From the NCBI GenBank assembly GCA_018061005.1, contig JAGOVA010000004.1, positions 1 to 64,000 on the forward strand: a stretch of DNA of 64,000 bases, written 5' to 3'. The notes under the pieces were generated by a model. It searched no databases and was not told the origin of the DNA. It saw nothing but the letters and a program-made list of their open reading frames with translations. A program made the translations under genes and the position numbers. The stretch is from Sterolibacterium sp. GTDB taxonomy: Bacteria > Pseudomonadota > Gammaproteobacteria > Burkholderiales > Rhodocyclaceae. Positions 1 through 9,117 of this stretch are shown piece by piece. The stretch's first letter is position 1, and the number at the start of each line of letters is the position of its first letter.

Positions 1-596
1 CGCAGCACAAGCAGAAATTCCGCCGCCTCAATGAGCCGGACCCTTCCTATCATGGCGTGGTGTATACCGAGGCACTCGGCGCGGCCGCCTACATCGGTCG
101 CGCGCGTGTCGTGCCCTTACGCAATATGGGGGCGGCGATTTCACCGTTCAATGCTTTCCTGATTTTGCAGGGCATCGAGACCTTGCCGCTGCGGATGGAA
201 CGGATTTGCGATAACGCCTTGAAAATCGCCCAGTTCCTGCAGAAGCACCCGAAGGTCAAATGGGTGAATTACGCTGGTCTGCCCGGGCAGCGTGATCATG
301 CGCTGGCGAAAAAGTATCTTGATGGCCGTCCTTCCGGGCTGATTACTTTTGGTGTGCAGGGCGGCATGGCGGGTGGGGCGCGCTTCCAGGACGCACTGAA
401 GCTCATCACGCGGCTGGTCAATATCGGCGATTGCAAGACGCTGGCCTGTCACCCGGCCAGCACCACGCATCGTCAGCTTTCCAGTGAAGAAATGGCCAAG
501 GCGGGCGTGACTGAAGACACTGTGCGTCTGTCGATCGGCATCGAACATATCGACGATCTGCTGGCGGATCTCAGCCAGGCATTGGCGGCCGCATGA
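1..596 (+). CDS. metY: O-acetylhomoserine sulfhydrylase (MetY-type), C-terminal part
   Basis: This is the 3' end of a PLP-dependent Cys/Met-metabolism enzyme; the first complete codon is at base 3 and the N-terminus lies outside the window. The visible ~197 residues carry features of the family: an FNAFLILQGIETLPLRM segment, then LACHPASTTHRQL, and the conserved ending VRLSIGIEHIDDLLADL. Members condense O-acetylhomoserine with sulfide (or methanethiol) to homocysteine (or methionine) in the cytoplasm. The PLP lysine is upstream and cannot be checked. The stop codon overlaps the next start as ATGA, which suggests translational coupling to the DUF1329 gene. The assignment to MetY rather than another gamma-family member rests on the C-terminal motifs. 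Confidence 0.88.
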   Translation, partial: QHKQKFRRLNEPDPSYHGVVYTEALGAAAYIGRARVVPLRNMGAAISPFNAFLILQGIETLPLRMERICDNALKIAQFLQKHPKVKWVNYAGLPGQRDHALAKKYLDGRPSGLITFGVQGGMAGGARFQDALKLITRLVNIGDCKTLACHPASTTHRQLSSEEMAKAGVTEDTVRLSIGIEHIDDLLADLSQALAAA

Positions 597-2005
597 AGAC
601 GACTATCCGCTCGCGTTGGCCGTTCGCGTGGGTTGCGCTTGCGTCGACGGTGCTGGGGCTGTTGCCGGGCTTGGCCAGTGCCCGCGCCACGCCGGAAGAG
701 ATGGCGCGTCTGGGCAAGCAACTGACCTGCATGGGGGCGGAGAAATCCGGCACGCCGGGCGGTGTGGCGGAATACACCGGCAAATGGCTGGGTGCTGCGC
801 CCGGCATGACGGCGGCGGAGGCCAACCGCTTGCCCAGCGATCCGTATGCGGATGAAAAGCCGCTGTTCATCATTACCGCACAGAATTTCATGCAGTACGC
901 CGACAAGCTCGGCGAGGGGCAGAAGGCGATGTTCCGCAAATACCCCGGCAGCTTCCGCATGGCGGTGTACCCTGCGCATCGCGATTTCCGCTATGACGAA
1001 TCGGTGTGCCGGGTGATCGCCCAGAATGCCGCCGAGGCGGAGCTGGCCAGCGATGGCAAGTCGGTGATCAATGGGCGCATGGGCGCGAGCCCGTTCCCTT
1101 TCCCGAAATCTGGGCTGGAGCTGCTCTGGAATGCCGTGCAGCCTGCGCTGGTGTATGTCGAACACCGGGACACCGATCTGGCGGTGGTGTACCCAAATGG
1201 CGGCATCACCTGGGGCGCGCAGCTGGTGTGGACGCTGACGCGTGCCAATGACCCGCAACTGCGTGGCAAAAAACATGAAGGCATCTCGACGCTGGCGCGC
1301 GGCGTGACGTTGCTGCCCGAGCGCGACAAGGGGGTGATGACGCGGGTGATCGACAAGTTCTCGATGGACAAGGAGGCGCGCCTGGCCTGGCAATACATTG
1401 CCTCCACACGTCGTGTGCGTCAGGCACCAGGGTTTGGTTTCGACATGCCGCTGGCCTCTTCCGCGAATACCATAACCATCGATGATGCGCGCATGTTCAA
1501 TGGTTCAGGCGAGCGTTACGACTGGAAAATCATCGGCAAGCGCGAGATTTATATTCCTTACGATAACTATCGTCTGGAAAACCGCGCGGTGGGCGAAAAC
1601 CGTTATGCGCGGCTGCTCACGGCCAATCATGAAAACCCGGATCTGGTGCGCTGGGAACTGCACCGGGTCTGGCAGCTCGAAGCGCGGCTCAAGGAAGGCT
1701 ACCGGCATCTTTACCCGCAAAGGGTGTTTTATATTGATGAAGACAGCTGGCTGTTTACCATGGCCGATACTTACGATGCCCAAGGACGGTTGTGGAAGTT
1801 CAACTGGATCAATAACCTCTATCAGCCCGGCCCCAATCTGTTCAACCAGTTCTCGGCGTTTTATCACGATCTGAGTGCGGGGACATATACGGTGTATGAC
1901 CTGACCCAGGCCAAGCCGCAGGGCGTGATCGTCGATGCACCGGATGCCGAATATGGCAAACCGGCGTTTTATTCCATCGACAACCTCAAGACTTCATCGT
2001 ACTGA
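593..2005 (+). CDS. DUF1329 family exported protein
   Basis: The gene encodes 470 residues, beginning with a cleavable signal peptide (Arg-rich start, hydrophobic WVALASTVLGLLPGLASA, cleavage near residue 30). Sequence such as FRYDESVCRVIAQNA and the C-terminal part with repeated aromatic motifs (RVFYIDEDSWLF, PQGVIVDAPDAEYGKPAFY) match the DUF1329 family. That family is related to outer-membrane lipoprotein-sorting folds and is often encoded beside RND exporters and DUF1302 proteins in degraders of hydrophobic compounds. No RND or DUF1302 gene is visible here. It starts inside the stop of the metY-like gene (ATGA), an unusual partner. The function of the family is not established. Confidence 0.85.
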   Translation: MKTTIRSRWPFAWVALASTVLGLLPGLASARATPEEMARLGKQLTCMGAEKSGTPGGVAEYTGKWLGAAPGMTAAEANRLPSDPYADEKPLFIITAQNFMQYADKLGEGQKAMFRKYPGSFRMAVYPAHRDFRYDESVCRVIAQNAAEAELASDGKSVINGRMGASPFPFPKSGLELLWNAVQPALVYVEHRDTDLAVVYPNGGITWGAQLVWTLTRANDPQLRGKKHEGISTLARGVTLLPERDKGVMTRVIDKFSMDKEARLAWQYIASTRRVRQAPGFGFDMPLASSANTITIDDARMFNGSGERYDWKIIGKREIYIPYDNYRLENRAVGENRYARLLTANHENPDLVRWELHRVWQLEARLKEGYRHLYPQRVFYIDEDSWLFTMADTYDAQGRLWKFNWINNLYQPGPNLFNQFSAFYHDLSAGTYTVYDLTQAKPQGVIVDAPDAEYGKPAFYSIDNLKTSSY

Positions 2006-2071
2006 GCAGGCTGATTGCACTGACGCATCCAATTCAGGCATCTTGTAATGAGACCATAAAAAGACCACCTT

Positions 2072-2089
2072 CAGTCTTTCTTGAGACTG
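2072..2089 (+). promoter_or_regulatory. Inverted repeat upstream of toxin-antitoxin genes
   Basis: CAGTCT and AGACTG form a perfect 6-bp inverted repeat with a 6-base spacer. The right arm abuts the GGAG ribosome-binding site (2089-2092) of the antitoxin. YefM/Phd antitoxins usually autoregulate by binding palindromes at this position, so this is a plausible operator. It could equally be a small hairpin in the leader. Confidence 0.35.
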
Positions 2090-2099
2090 GAGTGCAGTC

Positions 2100-2324
2100 A
2101 TGCGTTACTCATCACAAGTCAAGCCGATCAGCTACCTCAAGGCCAACGCCGCCGAGGTTTTGGCGCACCTCGCGGGGCAGCGTGAACCGATGGTCATCAC
2201 CCAAAACGGCGAAGCCAAGGCTGTCCTGCAGGACGTCGCTTCGTTCGAAGAGACGCAAGAAACACTGGCCTTGCTAAAGATCCTCGCGCTGGGCAATCAG
2301 GATGTGGACGCTGGCAAGGTCTAA
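2100..2324 (+). CDS. Phd/YefM-family antitoxin, C-terminally frameshifted
   Basis: The 74-residue product begins MRYSSQVKPISYLKANAAEV and has the Phd/YefM DNA-binding fold pattern (KPISYLKANAAEVL, then PMVITQNGEAKAVLQD). The start is fixed by GGAG seven bases upstream. At 2322-2324 the frame stops after GKV. One base later, bases 2323-2376 read KPVADIVARLRAKRASV followed by TGA, which is the expected antitoxin tail, so the gene carries a single-base insertion near 2322. The intact ending would overlap the toxin ATG as TGATG. The N-terminal DNA-binding part could still repress transcription, but the toxin-neutralising tail is lost. Confidence 0.85.
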   Translation: MRYSSQVKPISYLKANAAEVLAHLAGQREPMVITQNGEAKAVLQDVASFEETQETLALLKILALGNQDVDAGKV

Positions 2325-2375
2325 GCCTGTGGCTGACATCGTTGCCCGCCTCCGCGCCAAGCGAGCCTCAGTCTG

Positions 2376-2713
2376 ATGGTTGGCACATCTGCCAAGTTTG
2401 AAGTCCTGCTCACCAAGGGGGCGGAGCAGGACCTGGAGGCCATCCACGACTACATCGCCGAATTCGACTGCGTGGCCAACGCCGACCCTGTGTTGGATGC
2501 GGTGATGGACTGAAGAGTCTGTCGAAATTCCCGGAACGCGGTAGCTATCCGAAGGAACTGGTCGGCCTTGGGATCAAAGAATACCGCCAGACCTTCTGCA
2601 AGCCTTACCGCGCGATCTACCGTGTCACAGGTAGCCAGGTCATCATTTATCTGGTTGCGGACGGACGCCGTGACATGCAAACCGTGCTTGCTCGCCGCCT
2701 GTTAGGTGCTTGA
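2376..2713 (+). pseudogene. RelE/ParE-family toxin, frameshifted
   Basis: The reading frame from ATG 2376 gives MVGTSAKFEVLLTKGAEQD and continues through a typical RelE/ParE N-terminus (AIHDYIAEFD) to a TGA at 2511-2513. The remainder continues in the next frame from about 2504: SLSKFPERGSYPKELVGLG, then KEYRQTFCKPYRAIYRV and VADGRRDMQTVLARRLLGA, ending at 2713. The two halves together give the usual ~110-residue toxin, so a single-base frameshift near 2505-2511 has broken it. The toxin is predicted to be inactive, unless the frameshift is a sequencing error. Confidence 0.85.
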
Positions 2714-2880
2714 GCCGCAGCAATCCGCGCCAATGCTCATAAGCTCGGGAGGCCGGTCGGCACATGGTCAACCGTCCGCGCGAGGGTGACATTCTGCATT
2801 CTGTTTAACTGCACCAACAGCAAAGATCTCGTCGGCAAAACAGGGTTGTGGGACGACTCCTGTGCCCAGGTGGATGCGCC

Positions 2881-2917
2881 GCATGCGTGAGTACGGTGGG
2901 AGCGCACTCACGCATGC
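2881..2917. repeat. Perfect 12-bp inverted repeat (hairpin)
   Basis: GCATGCGTGAGT at 2881-2892 and its exact reverse complement at 2906-2917 enclose a 13-base loop. It sits just beyond the stop of the minus-strand hydrolase gene (2930) and after the broken toxin gene. It may act as a transcription terminator for either side, but neither flank has a clear run of T. Confidence 0.6.
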
Positions 2918-2929
2918 TTCACGCCTCAT

Positions 2930-4492
2930 TCATAGCCCCGTGGTGGAGTCCTGCGCGGCTTTTTTGATCAGGGAGACATCGGCCGGGAGCAGGAATCCCT
3001 GGGCGCTTGCCGCATCCGCCGAACTGCTGACTGCATTCACATAGCTGGCGTGCGTGGGGTAGAGCGTTTTCAGTTTGCTGGTGTCGAACAAAGTCGTGGT
3101 GCCGAACAGGAAACAGAAGCTTTGCGCGCTATTGCCGATTTCCTGCATGCTGCCCGGTTGCCCGTAGGCAGACAGGGTGGCCGTGGGGACATCGACATGA
3201 GGGGTGCGGATCCCGCCCTGGGTGTTGCCATGGATGTCGGTGACAAAACCTGTGCCTGCCGCATTGATCATCAGGCGCGGTGCGTAGGCGGGCGGGATAC
3301 CTGTGGTGATCCAGCGGTTGAGCGCGGCATAGGCAGCACTGATGATGAAGTGCTGTGGTCCGGAGTTGACCGGTTTGGCGCAATTCACGATGCCCGGCAT
3401 CGGCTGGCTGTTTTCAACCACATCGGCATTTTTGGGATCGCTGCCATTGATGTCGAACAGCCCGGTGAGTGTGTAAATGTCGACATGCGAGGTGCCGGCC
3501 ATTTCCCAAAGACGGAAGTTGGTGCTGTCATCCTGGCGGCTCGGGTAGAAGTTGAGCAGGAACAGGTCGCTTTCGGTTTGTGCCGTGAGAACCGGGGCGA
3601 TGTCAGTTCGCACCCGCATCACGGCATCCTTTGACCCGTTCATATCGAGGCTGTCGGTCGACAGCGGGGCATTACCGAAGGTGCGGCTGTGAATGAAATA
3701 GCCATCAAACAGACGGGTCAGCGGGGCGATGCCGTTAACATAGGTGACCATGTGCATGGCCGACTGAGACTCGCCGCTGGCGATCAGCTTTTTGATGTTC
3801 AGCCCCTCCAGCGGGTTGATGCTTCGTGGATGCAGCAGTGCCTGGGCGGCTTGCGAGAAAATATCGTAGGAGTAGCGGTTGCCGGGGTGGAGCAGTGAGC
3901 CGTAGCGGACGCGATCGAAGCTTTTCAACGGGAGATTGACCATGCTGATTGGTCCGCCGCCATCGATGCCTTCTTTCTGTGCGGATACGCCGACCCAGGC
4001 ATAGCCCTGGCGGGTGAATTCGGTGTGGGCGTTGATCCAGCCGGGCGCGGCATCCAGGCCACCGCTGACGTTGAGCCATTCGACAATCACCGTGCCATTG
4101 AATTTGGCCGGATTCTTCGGGCGATAGACGACGATGCGGGTTTTGTAGGCCGCGCTGCCGGACGCGGCTTGCACATTCCAGAGGCCATCTTCGTTGAGCG
4201 GGCCGTTGGCGACATAACTGATGGCGTTGCCCGACATGAAGTACTCGGCAGCGCTGTAACCGACGGTGGCCAAGGGGAACATCGTCGAACTGACGGAAAC
4301 CATCCCCAGCCCGCTCGGAGAGGGGATTTCGAGCAGGGGGATGGTACTGGCCGATGGTGCCGATGGTGCCGTTGGATCGGCCGATGAGGGGGGCGGCAAG
4401 CCATTGCTGCTGGATGTGCCATTGCATGCGCCTAGTGTCGTGGCCATCAGCAAGACGGCAAGGGTCTTGTGCGCCAAATCCATGGGTTTCAT
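2930..4492 (-). CDS. Exported alpha/beta-hydrolase-domain lipoprotein
   Basis: About 520 residues. The start at 4492 (MKPMDLAHKTLAVLL) is preferred over an in-frame upstream start because GGAG precedes it at good spacing and it gives a lipoprotein signal peptide with lipobox LGAC. After a Ser/Pro/Ala-rich linker comes a large hydrolase domain with VIVEWLNVSGGLDAAPGWIN and the nucleophile-elbow-like IASGESQSAMHMVTYVNG. These fit the alpha/beta hydrolase domain family often seen in aromatic and steroid degraders. It is likely anchored in the outer or inner membrane, facing the periplasm. The substrate is unknown. No obvious operon partner is adjacent. Confidence 0.75.
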   Translation of the reverse strand: MKPMDLAHKTLAVLLMATTLGACNGTSSSNGLPPPSSADPTAPSAPSASTIPLLEIPSPSGLGMVSVSSTMFPLATVGYSAAEYFMSGNAISYVANGPLNEDGLWNVQAASGSAAYKTRIVVYRPKNPAKFNGTVIVEWLNVSGGLDAAPGWINAHTEFTRQGYAWVGVSAQKEGIDGGGPISMVNLPLKSFDRVRYGSLLHPGNRYSYDIFSQAAQALLHPRSINPLEGLNIKKLIASGESQSAMHMVTYVNGIAPLTRLFDGYFIHSRTFGNAPLSTDSLDMNGSKDAVMRVRTDIAPVLTAQTESDLFLLNFYPSRQDDSTNFRLWEMAGTSHVDIYTLTGLFDINGSDPKNADVVENSQPMPGIVNCAKPVNSGPQHFIISAAYAALNRWITTGIPPAYAPRLMINAAGTGFVTDIHGNTQGGIRTPHVDVPTATLSAYGQPGSMQEIGNSAQSFCFLFGTTTLFDTSKLKTLYPTHASYVNAVSSSADAASAQGFLLPADVSLIKKAAQDSTTGL

Positions 4493-4643
4493 CGTATTCT
4501 CCAGAGCGTCTTTGTGAGGTTGCATCCTGTTGATGTCTGTTCAGTCAGCCAAGATAGCAGAATTTTTCAGAGTTGATGTATGACATTGGCCTTGCGGCGA
4601 ATTTTCTGGCGGCGAAACCGAACCGTTTGGGGGGGGGCAAGAA

Positions 4644-4676
4644 AATGGCCATCGAACGCAAGGTTCGATGGCCATT
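4644..4676 (-). terminator. Rho-independent terminator after the PstS-like gene
   Basis: Perfect 14-bp arms (AATGGCCATCGAAC and its complement) flank a 5-base loop. Read on the minus strand, the stem is followed by TTTTC. It lies 28 bases past the stop of the binding-protein gene at 4704 and would end the porin/binding-protein transcript. Confidence 0.85.
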
Positions 4677-4703
4677 CAAAAAGCCACGAAGCACAGGCGG
4701 CGA

Positions 4704-5105
4704 TCAGGGCGACAGAATCACCTTGACGCTGCTATCGACAGACGACTTTTCAATGTAGCCGATGGCATTGGGGTTGCTCGCGACGAATTTCTTGACTTCG
4801 GCATCGGAGGCCAATTCCTTCAGCGGCTGCGCCTTGCCGGTGAATACCAGCTTGGCCCAGTAGGCTTTCAGTTGCGCGCCATCTTTGCCGGTGACCTTGT
4901 GATAGAACGTGTCACGCGTGGCACTGCCGTCGGGCAGATCAACCCCGGTTAGTTCGACTGATTTGCCGAGAAATACGTTGGAAATTGCTTCCGCCGACAG
5001 GCCAGCGTTTTTCGGATTGACGATGACAGCCACCGACTGCGCCAGGGTAGGCATTGCGGCGCTCATTAGTGCGAGCGTCAGTAGCATGGTGTGGATTTTT
5101 TTCAT
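4704..5105 (-). CDS. Short PstS-like periplasmic binding protein
   Basis: The 133-residue protein has a signal peptide (MKKIHTMLLTLALMSAAMPTLAQ) and a compact PBP-like domain: VAVIVNPKNAGLSAEAISNVFLGK, then DGSATRDTFYHKVTGK, then SNPNAIGYIEKSS. These motifs match the phosphate ABC transporter substrate-binding-like family. At half the length of true PstS it contains essentially one lobe. No ABC permease or ATPase genes follow; a terminator does. It is the second gene after a porin, with 20 bases between them. A role in ligand capture or surface adhesion is possible. The ligand cannot be read from sequence. Confidence 0.75.
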   Translation of the reverse strand: MKKIHTMLLTLALMSAAMPTLAQSVAVIVNPKNAGLSAEAISNVFLGKSVELTGVDLPDGSATRDTFYHKVTGKDGAQLKAYWAKLVFTGKAQPLKELASDAEVKKFVASNPNAIGYIEKSSVDSSVKVILSP

Positions 5106-5125
5106 AACACGGAGCCTTTCCTGGT

Positions 5126-6415
5126 TCAGAACACGAAGTCGATCGAGGCCGACAGAATGTTGACGCTCTGTTTGTTGGTCTGCCAGCTCGATCCTGTCGC
5201 GACATTGGTGAAGTGGCCGTTGCTCGGAGCCGACAAGCTGCCCGGTTTGCTGATGTGGTCAAACTGCGCCTTGAGGGCAACACTCCGCATCAGGTCGTAG
5301 CGCACGCCGAGGGATATCGTGTTTTGATCGATCAGCGGCTTGCTGATAGCGTCAGTCAGGTTGACCACCATGACCGGTGTGGCCAGAGCCGATGAGGCGG
5401 CAACCGCTGCGGGCTTGGCAGCGGGCTCGCGCGAGTCAACTCGGCTGTAGGAGGCAAATGGGGTGAACTTGCCGACGCGGTAGCCGCCCAGCACATACCA
5501 GGCCACTGCATCCTGAATGACTAGCGAGGGCAGCTTGCGGCTGGCGTATTCGGCCTGCAGCAGCCAGGTTCCCGGGTCGTAGGTGTAGCCGAGTGCCCAA
5601 AACTTTGCCTTGGCGTCTTCAAATTGCAGGTTGGCGGTCGGATAGCCGGCGGCCGGGATGCCGGCGAGCAACGCTGCGGATTTCTTGTAGGCGTCAATGC
5701 GCGCCGTCGTGCCGGCCACGATGGTGTCGTAGGGGATGAAATCGAAAGTGCTGCGGTTGATCATTGCGCGGAACATCGAAGCACCCTGTTCGTAGCTCAG
5801 ATTGATCATCCGCGTCTTGCCGCGAACGATGTAGCGGTTCGACAGGTCTTTTGATTCGCCGATGGCCAGGCTGGTCGACAGAACGCCGTCACCGACGTTG
5901 AACCGGGCGCCGGCATCCAGGCCATCCAGATGGGTGATTGGGTTGAGCGCGTAAACATCGTAAGGCTGCCGGATCGGCGTTTGGGCGTAGCCGACGTTGC
6001 GGTAATCGGAAATCATGAACACCGGCGCCACTACGCGACCGCCGCGCACATAGGCATTGCTGCCGATGTCATATTTTAGATTGGCCCATTCGAGCAGCGG
6101 GGCGTAGGTGTTGTCGGCGCGGTGATCGGCGACGGCCTGAACGATTCCGCTGAGTCCGTTGCCAAAGTTTTTCGCGATCTGCACGCCGAACTTCGAATCG
6201 ACCCCTGTTGATATGGCCTGGCTTTTGCCCGCGCCGTTGGGGTGGACGATGCTGCCGCGATAATCGGAGTCGCGATCGTCGCTATGTACTGCGCTCAGCG
6301 TGCCGAAGCCGGAAAAGGAAAAGTCGCTTCCCTCATTGGCCCAACTGGCCTGGGTGCCGAGCAAGGCGCAGGCCAGAGCCAGTGCGCGCAATTTGAAACT
6401 TCCATCATTTTTCAT
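5126..6415 (-). CDS. Outer-membrane porin (beta-barrel)
   Basis: About 429 residues. The ATG at 6415 (MKNDGSFKLRALALACALL) is chosen because GGAGG lies eight bases upstream; an earlier in-frame ATG overlaps that ribosome-binding site. A signal peptide ends at ASWA, followed by FSFSGFGTLSAVHSDDRD, typical of porin first strands. Alternating strands run to the C-terminal aromatic ending SIDFVF, the signal for BAM insertion. It lies upstream of and cotranscribed with the short PstS-like protein. A run of nine C (6459-6467) lies in the region upstream of the start. Substrate specificity is unknown. Confidence 0.82.
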   Translation of the reverse strand: MKNDGSFKLRALALACALLGTQASWANEGSDFSFSGFGTLSAVHSDDRDSDYRGSIVHPNGAGKSQAISTGVDSKFGVQIAKNFGNGLSGIVQAVADHRADNTYAPLLEWANLKYDIGSNAYVRGGRVVAPVFMISDYRNVGYAQTPIRQPYDVYALNPITHLDGLDAGARFNVGDGVLSTSLAIGESKDLSNRYIVRGKTRMINLSYEQGASMFRAMINRSTFDFIPYDTIVAGTTARIDAYKKSAALLAGIPAAGYPTANLQFEDAKAKFWALGYTYDPGTWLLQAEYASRKLPSLVIQDAVAWYVLGGYRVGKFTPFASYSRVDSREPAAKPAAVAASSALATPVMVVNLTDAISKPLIDQNTISLGVRYDLMRSVALKAQFDHISKPGSLSAPSNGHFTNVATGSSWQTNKQSVNILSASIDFVF

Positions 6416-6618
6416 ATGGATATCCTCCATTCGTCAAGTTCGTTGCAGGGGCGCGCCTCCCCCCCCCGCTTTCATGTGGACGCCGCCGCGAAACCGCCGT
6501 CGGCAAGTCAGCCGGGCGTTTTTAACGTGTGCTGGAAGTGATAGCAATACGGGAACCCGGCGAAACGCTGTGGAACGCCGCGAGCGCGTGCAGTTTGCCC
6601 GATTGGAGCGTTTGGTGC

Positions 6619-7659
6619 TTATCGGGAGGCGGCGATCCGGTGGAGCAGAGCCGCAGTGAATTCGCGGGTGTTGGCTGTGCCGCCCAGGTCGCCGGTACGC
6701 ACCTTGTCGATATTCAGTGTCTCGTCGATGGCCTGGCGCAGGCGCTTGGCTTTGTCGTCGAGGCCGACGTGATCGAGCATCATCGCTGCGGCCAGCAGCA
6801 GGGCGATGGGGTTGGCGATGCCCTTGCCGGCGATGTCGGGCGCCGAACCGTGGACTGCTTCGAAGATCGCCGCATGCTCGCCGATGTTGGCACCCGGCGC
6901 CATGCCGAGGCCGCCGACCAGGCCGGCGATTTCATCGGAGAGAATGTCGCCGAACAGGTTGGTCGTCACCAGCACGTCGAATTGCCACGGGTTCATCACC
7001 AGCTTCATGGCGCAGGCGTCGACGATGATTTCCTCGAACTCGAACCTGCCCTGGTATTCCTTGGCGTAGATGTCGCGCGCCGTTTCGAGGAAGATGCCGG
7101 TCAGCGCCTTCATGATGTTGGCCTTGTGCACCACCGTCACCTTGCGGCGACCCTGCGTGATCGCATAGTCGAAGGCGAAGCGGCAGATGCGCTGGCAGCC
7201 CTGGCGCGTGTTCACGCCCGTCGACATGCCGACCGCATGGGGGTCGCCATCGATGGGAATGAAGTGCTCGTAGCCCATGTAGAGGCCTTCGTTGTTCTCG
7301 CGCACCAGCACCAGGTCGATCTTGTCGAAGCGGCCGCCGGGAATGATGGTCTTGGCCGGGCGCAGATTGGCATAGAGCTTGAACTCCTCGCGCAGACGCA
7401 CGTTGGACGAGCGATAGCCGCCACCGACCGGGGTTTCCAGCGGCCCCTTGAGTGCCAGTTTGTTTTTGCGGATGCTCTCGATGCAGGCTGGCGGCAACGG
7501 GTCGTTGCAGGTCTTGACGCCTTCCGCGCCGGCGACCTGGCGATCCCAGACGAAGGGTGCTTCCAGCACCTCCAGCACGGCCAGTGTGGCTTCGGTGATT
7601 TCCGGGCCGATGCCGTCGCCGGGGATCAGGGTGGCGGGGATTTGCTCGCTGTGCATCAT
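6619..7659 (-). CDS. icd: NAD-type isocitrate dehydrogenase
   Basis: The 346-residue protein belongs to the isocitrate/isopropylmalate dehydrogenase family: LIPGDGIGPEI at the N-terminus, substrate motif SSNVRLREEFKLYANLRP, and Asp-metal motif LFGDILSDEIAGLVGG. The SxNxxLR serine favours isocitrate over isopropylmalate. HGSAPDIAGKGIANP has Asp-Ile where NADP enzymes carry Lys-Tyr, so NAD is the likely cofactor. It would convert isocitrate to 2-oxoglutarate in the TCA cycle. Two adjacent ATGs (7659, 7656) follow an AAGGA site, and the second has the better spacing. It is transcribed divergently from the gdhA remnant. Confidence 0.85.
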   Translation of the reverse strand: MMHSEQIPATLIPGDGIGPEITEATLAVLEVLEAPFVWDRQVAGAEGVKTCNDPLPPACIESIRKNKLALKGPLETPVGGGYRSSNVRLREEFKLYANLRPAKTIIPGGRFDKIDLVLVRENNEGLYMGYEHFIPIDGDPHAVGMSTGVNTRQGCQRICRFAFDYAITQGRRKVTVVHKANIMKALTGIFLETARDIYAKEYQGRFEFEEIIVDACAMKLVMNPWQFDVLVTTNLFGDILSDEIAGLVGGLGMAPGANIGEHAAIFEAVHGSAPDIAGKGIANPIALLLAAAMMLDHVGLDDKAKRLRQAIDETLNIDKVRTGDLGGTANTREFTAALLHRIAASR

Positions 7660-7784
7660 TTTTCCTTGTGGTCAGGTCGCTCGGGTTTTGCAGAGCGGCG
7701 AGCATTTTACTCTATTGTTAATATCTTGTCGGATGGAATGGTGGGGCGTGGCGGCACGTAGCGCGCACAAAAATGGGGCATTTC

Positions 7785-9049
<1,265 letters not shown>

Positions 9050-9071
9050 TTTAAACGACCGATGTCCGCAA

Positions 9072-9101
9072 AACAACGGCTTGCCCAGGCAAGCCGTTGT
9101 T
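9072..9101. terminator. Bidirectional terminator between gdhA remnant and ilvA
   Basis: 14-bp perfect arms (AACAACGGCTTGCC and complement) surround a 2-base centre. The right side continues GTTTCT. It lies 22 bases after the gdhA stop and 16 bases past the stop of the convergent ilvA, so it can serve both transcripts. Confidence 0.85.
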
Positions 9102-9117
9102 GTTTCTGGCGCGCGGA

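Noticed and set aside
6529-7761. Open frame of about 410 codons on the plus strand opposite isocitrate dehydrogenase
   Set aside because: The minus strand encodes a complete enzyme with all catalytic motifs; the plus frame is a shadow.
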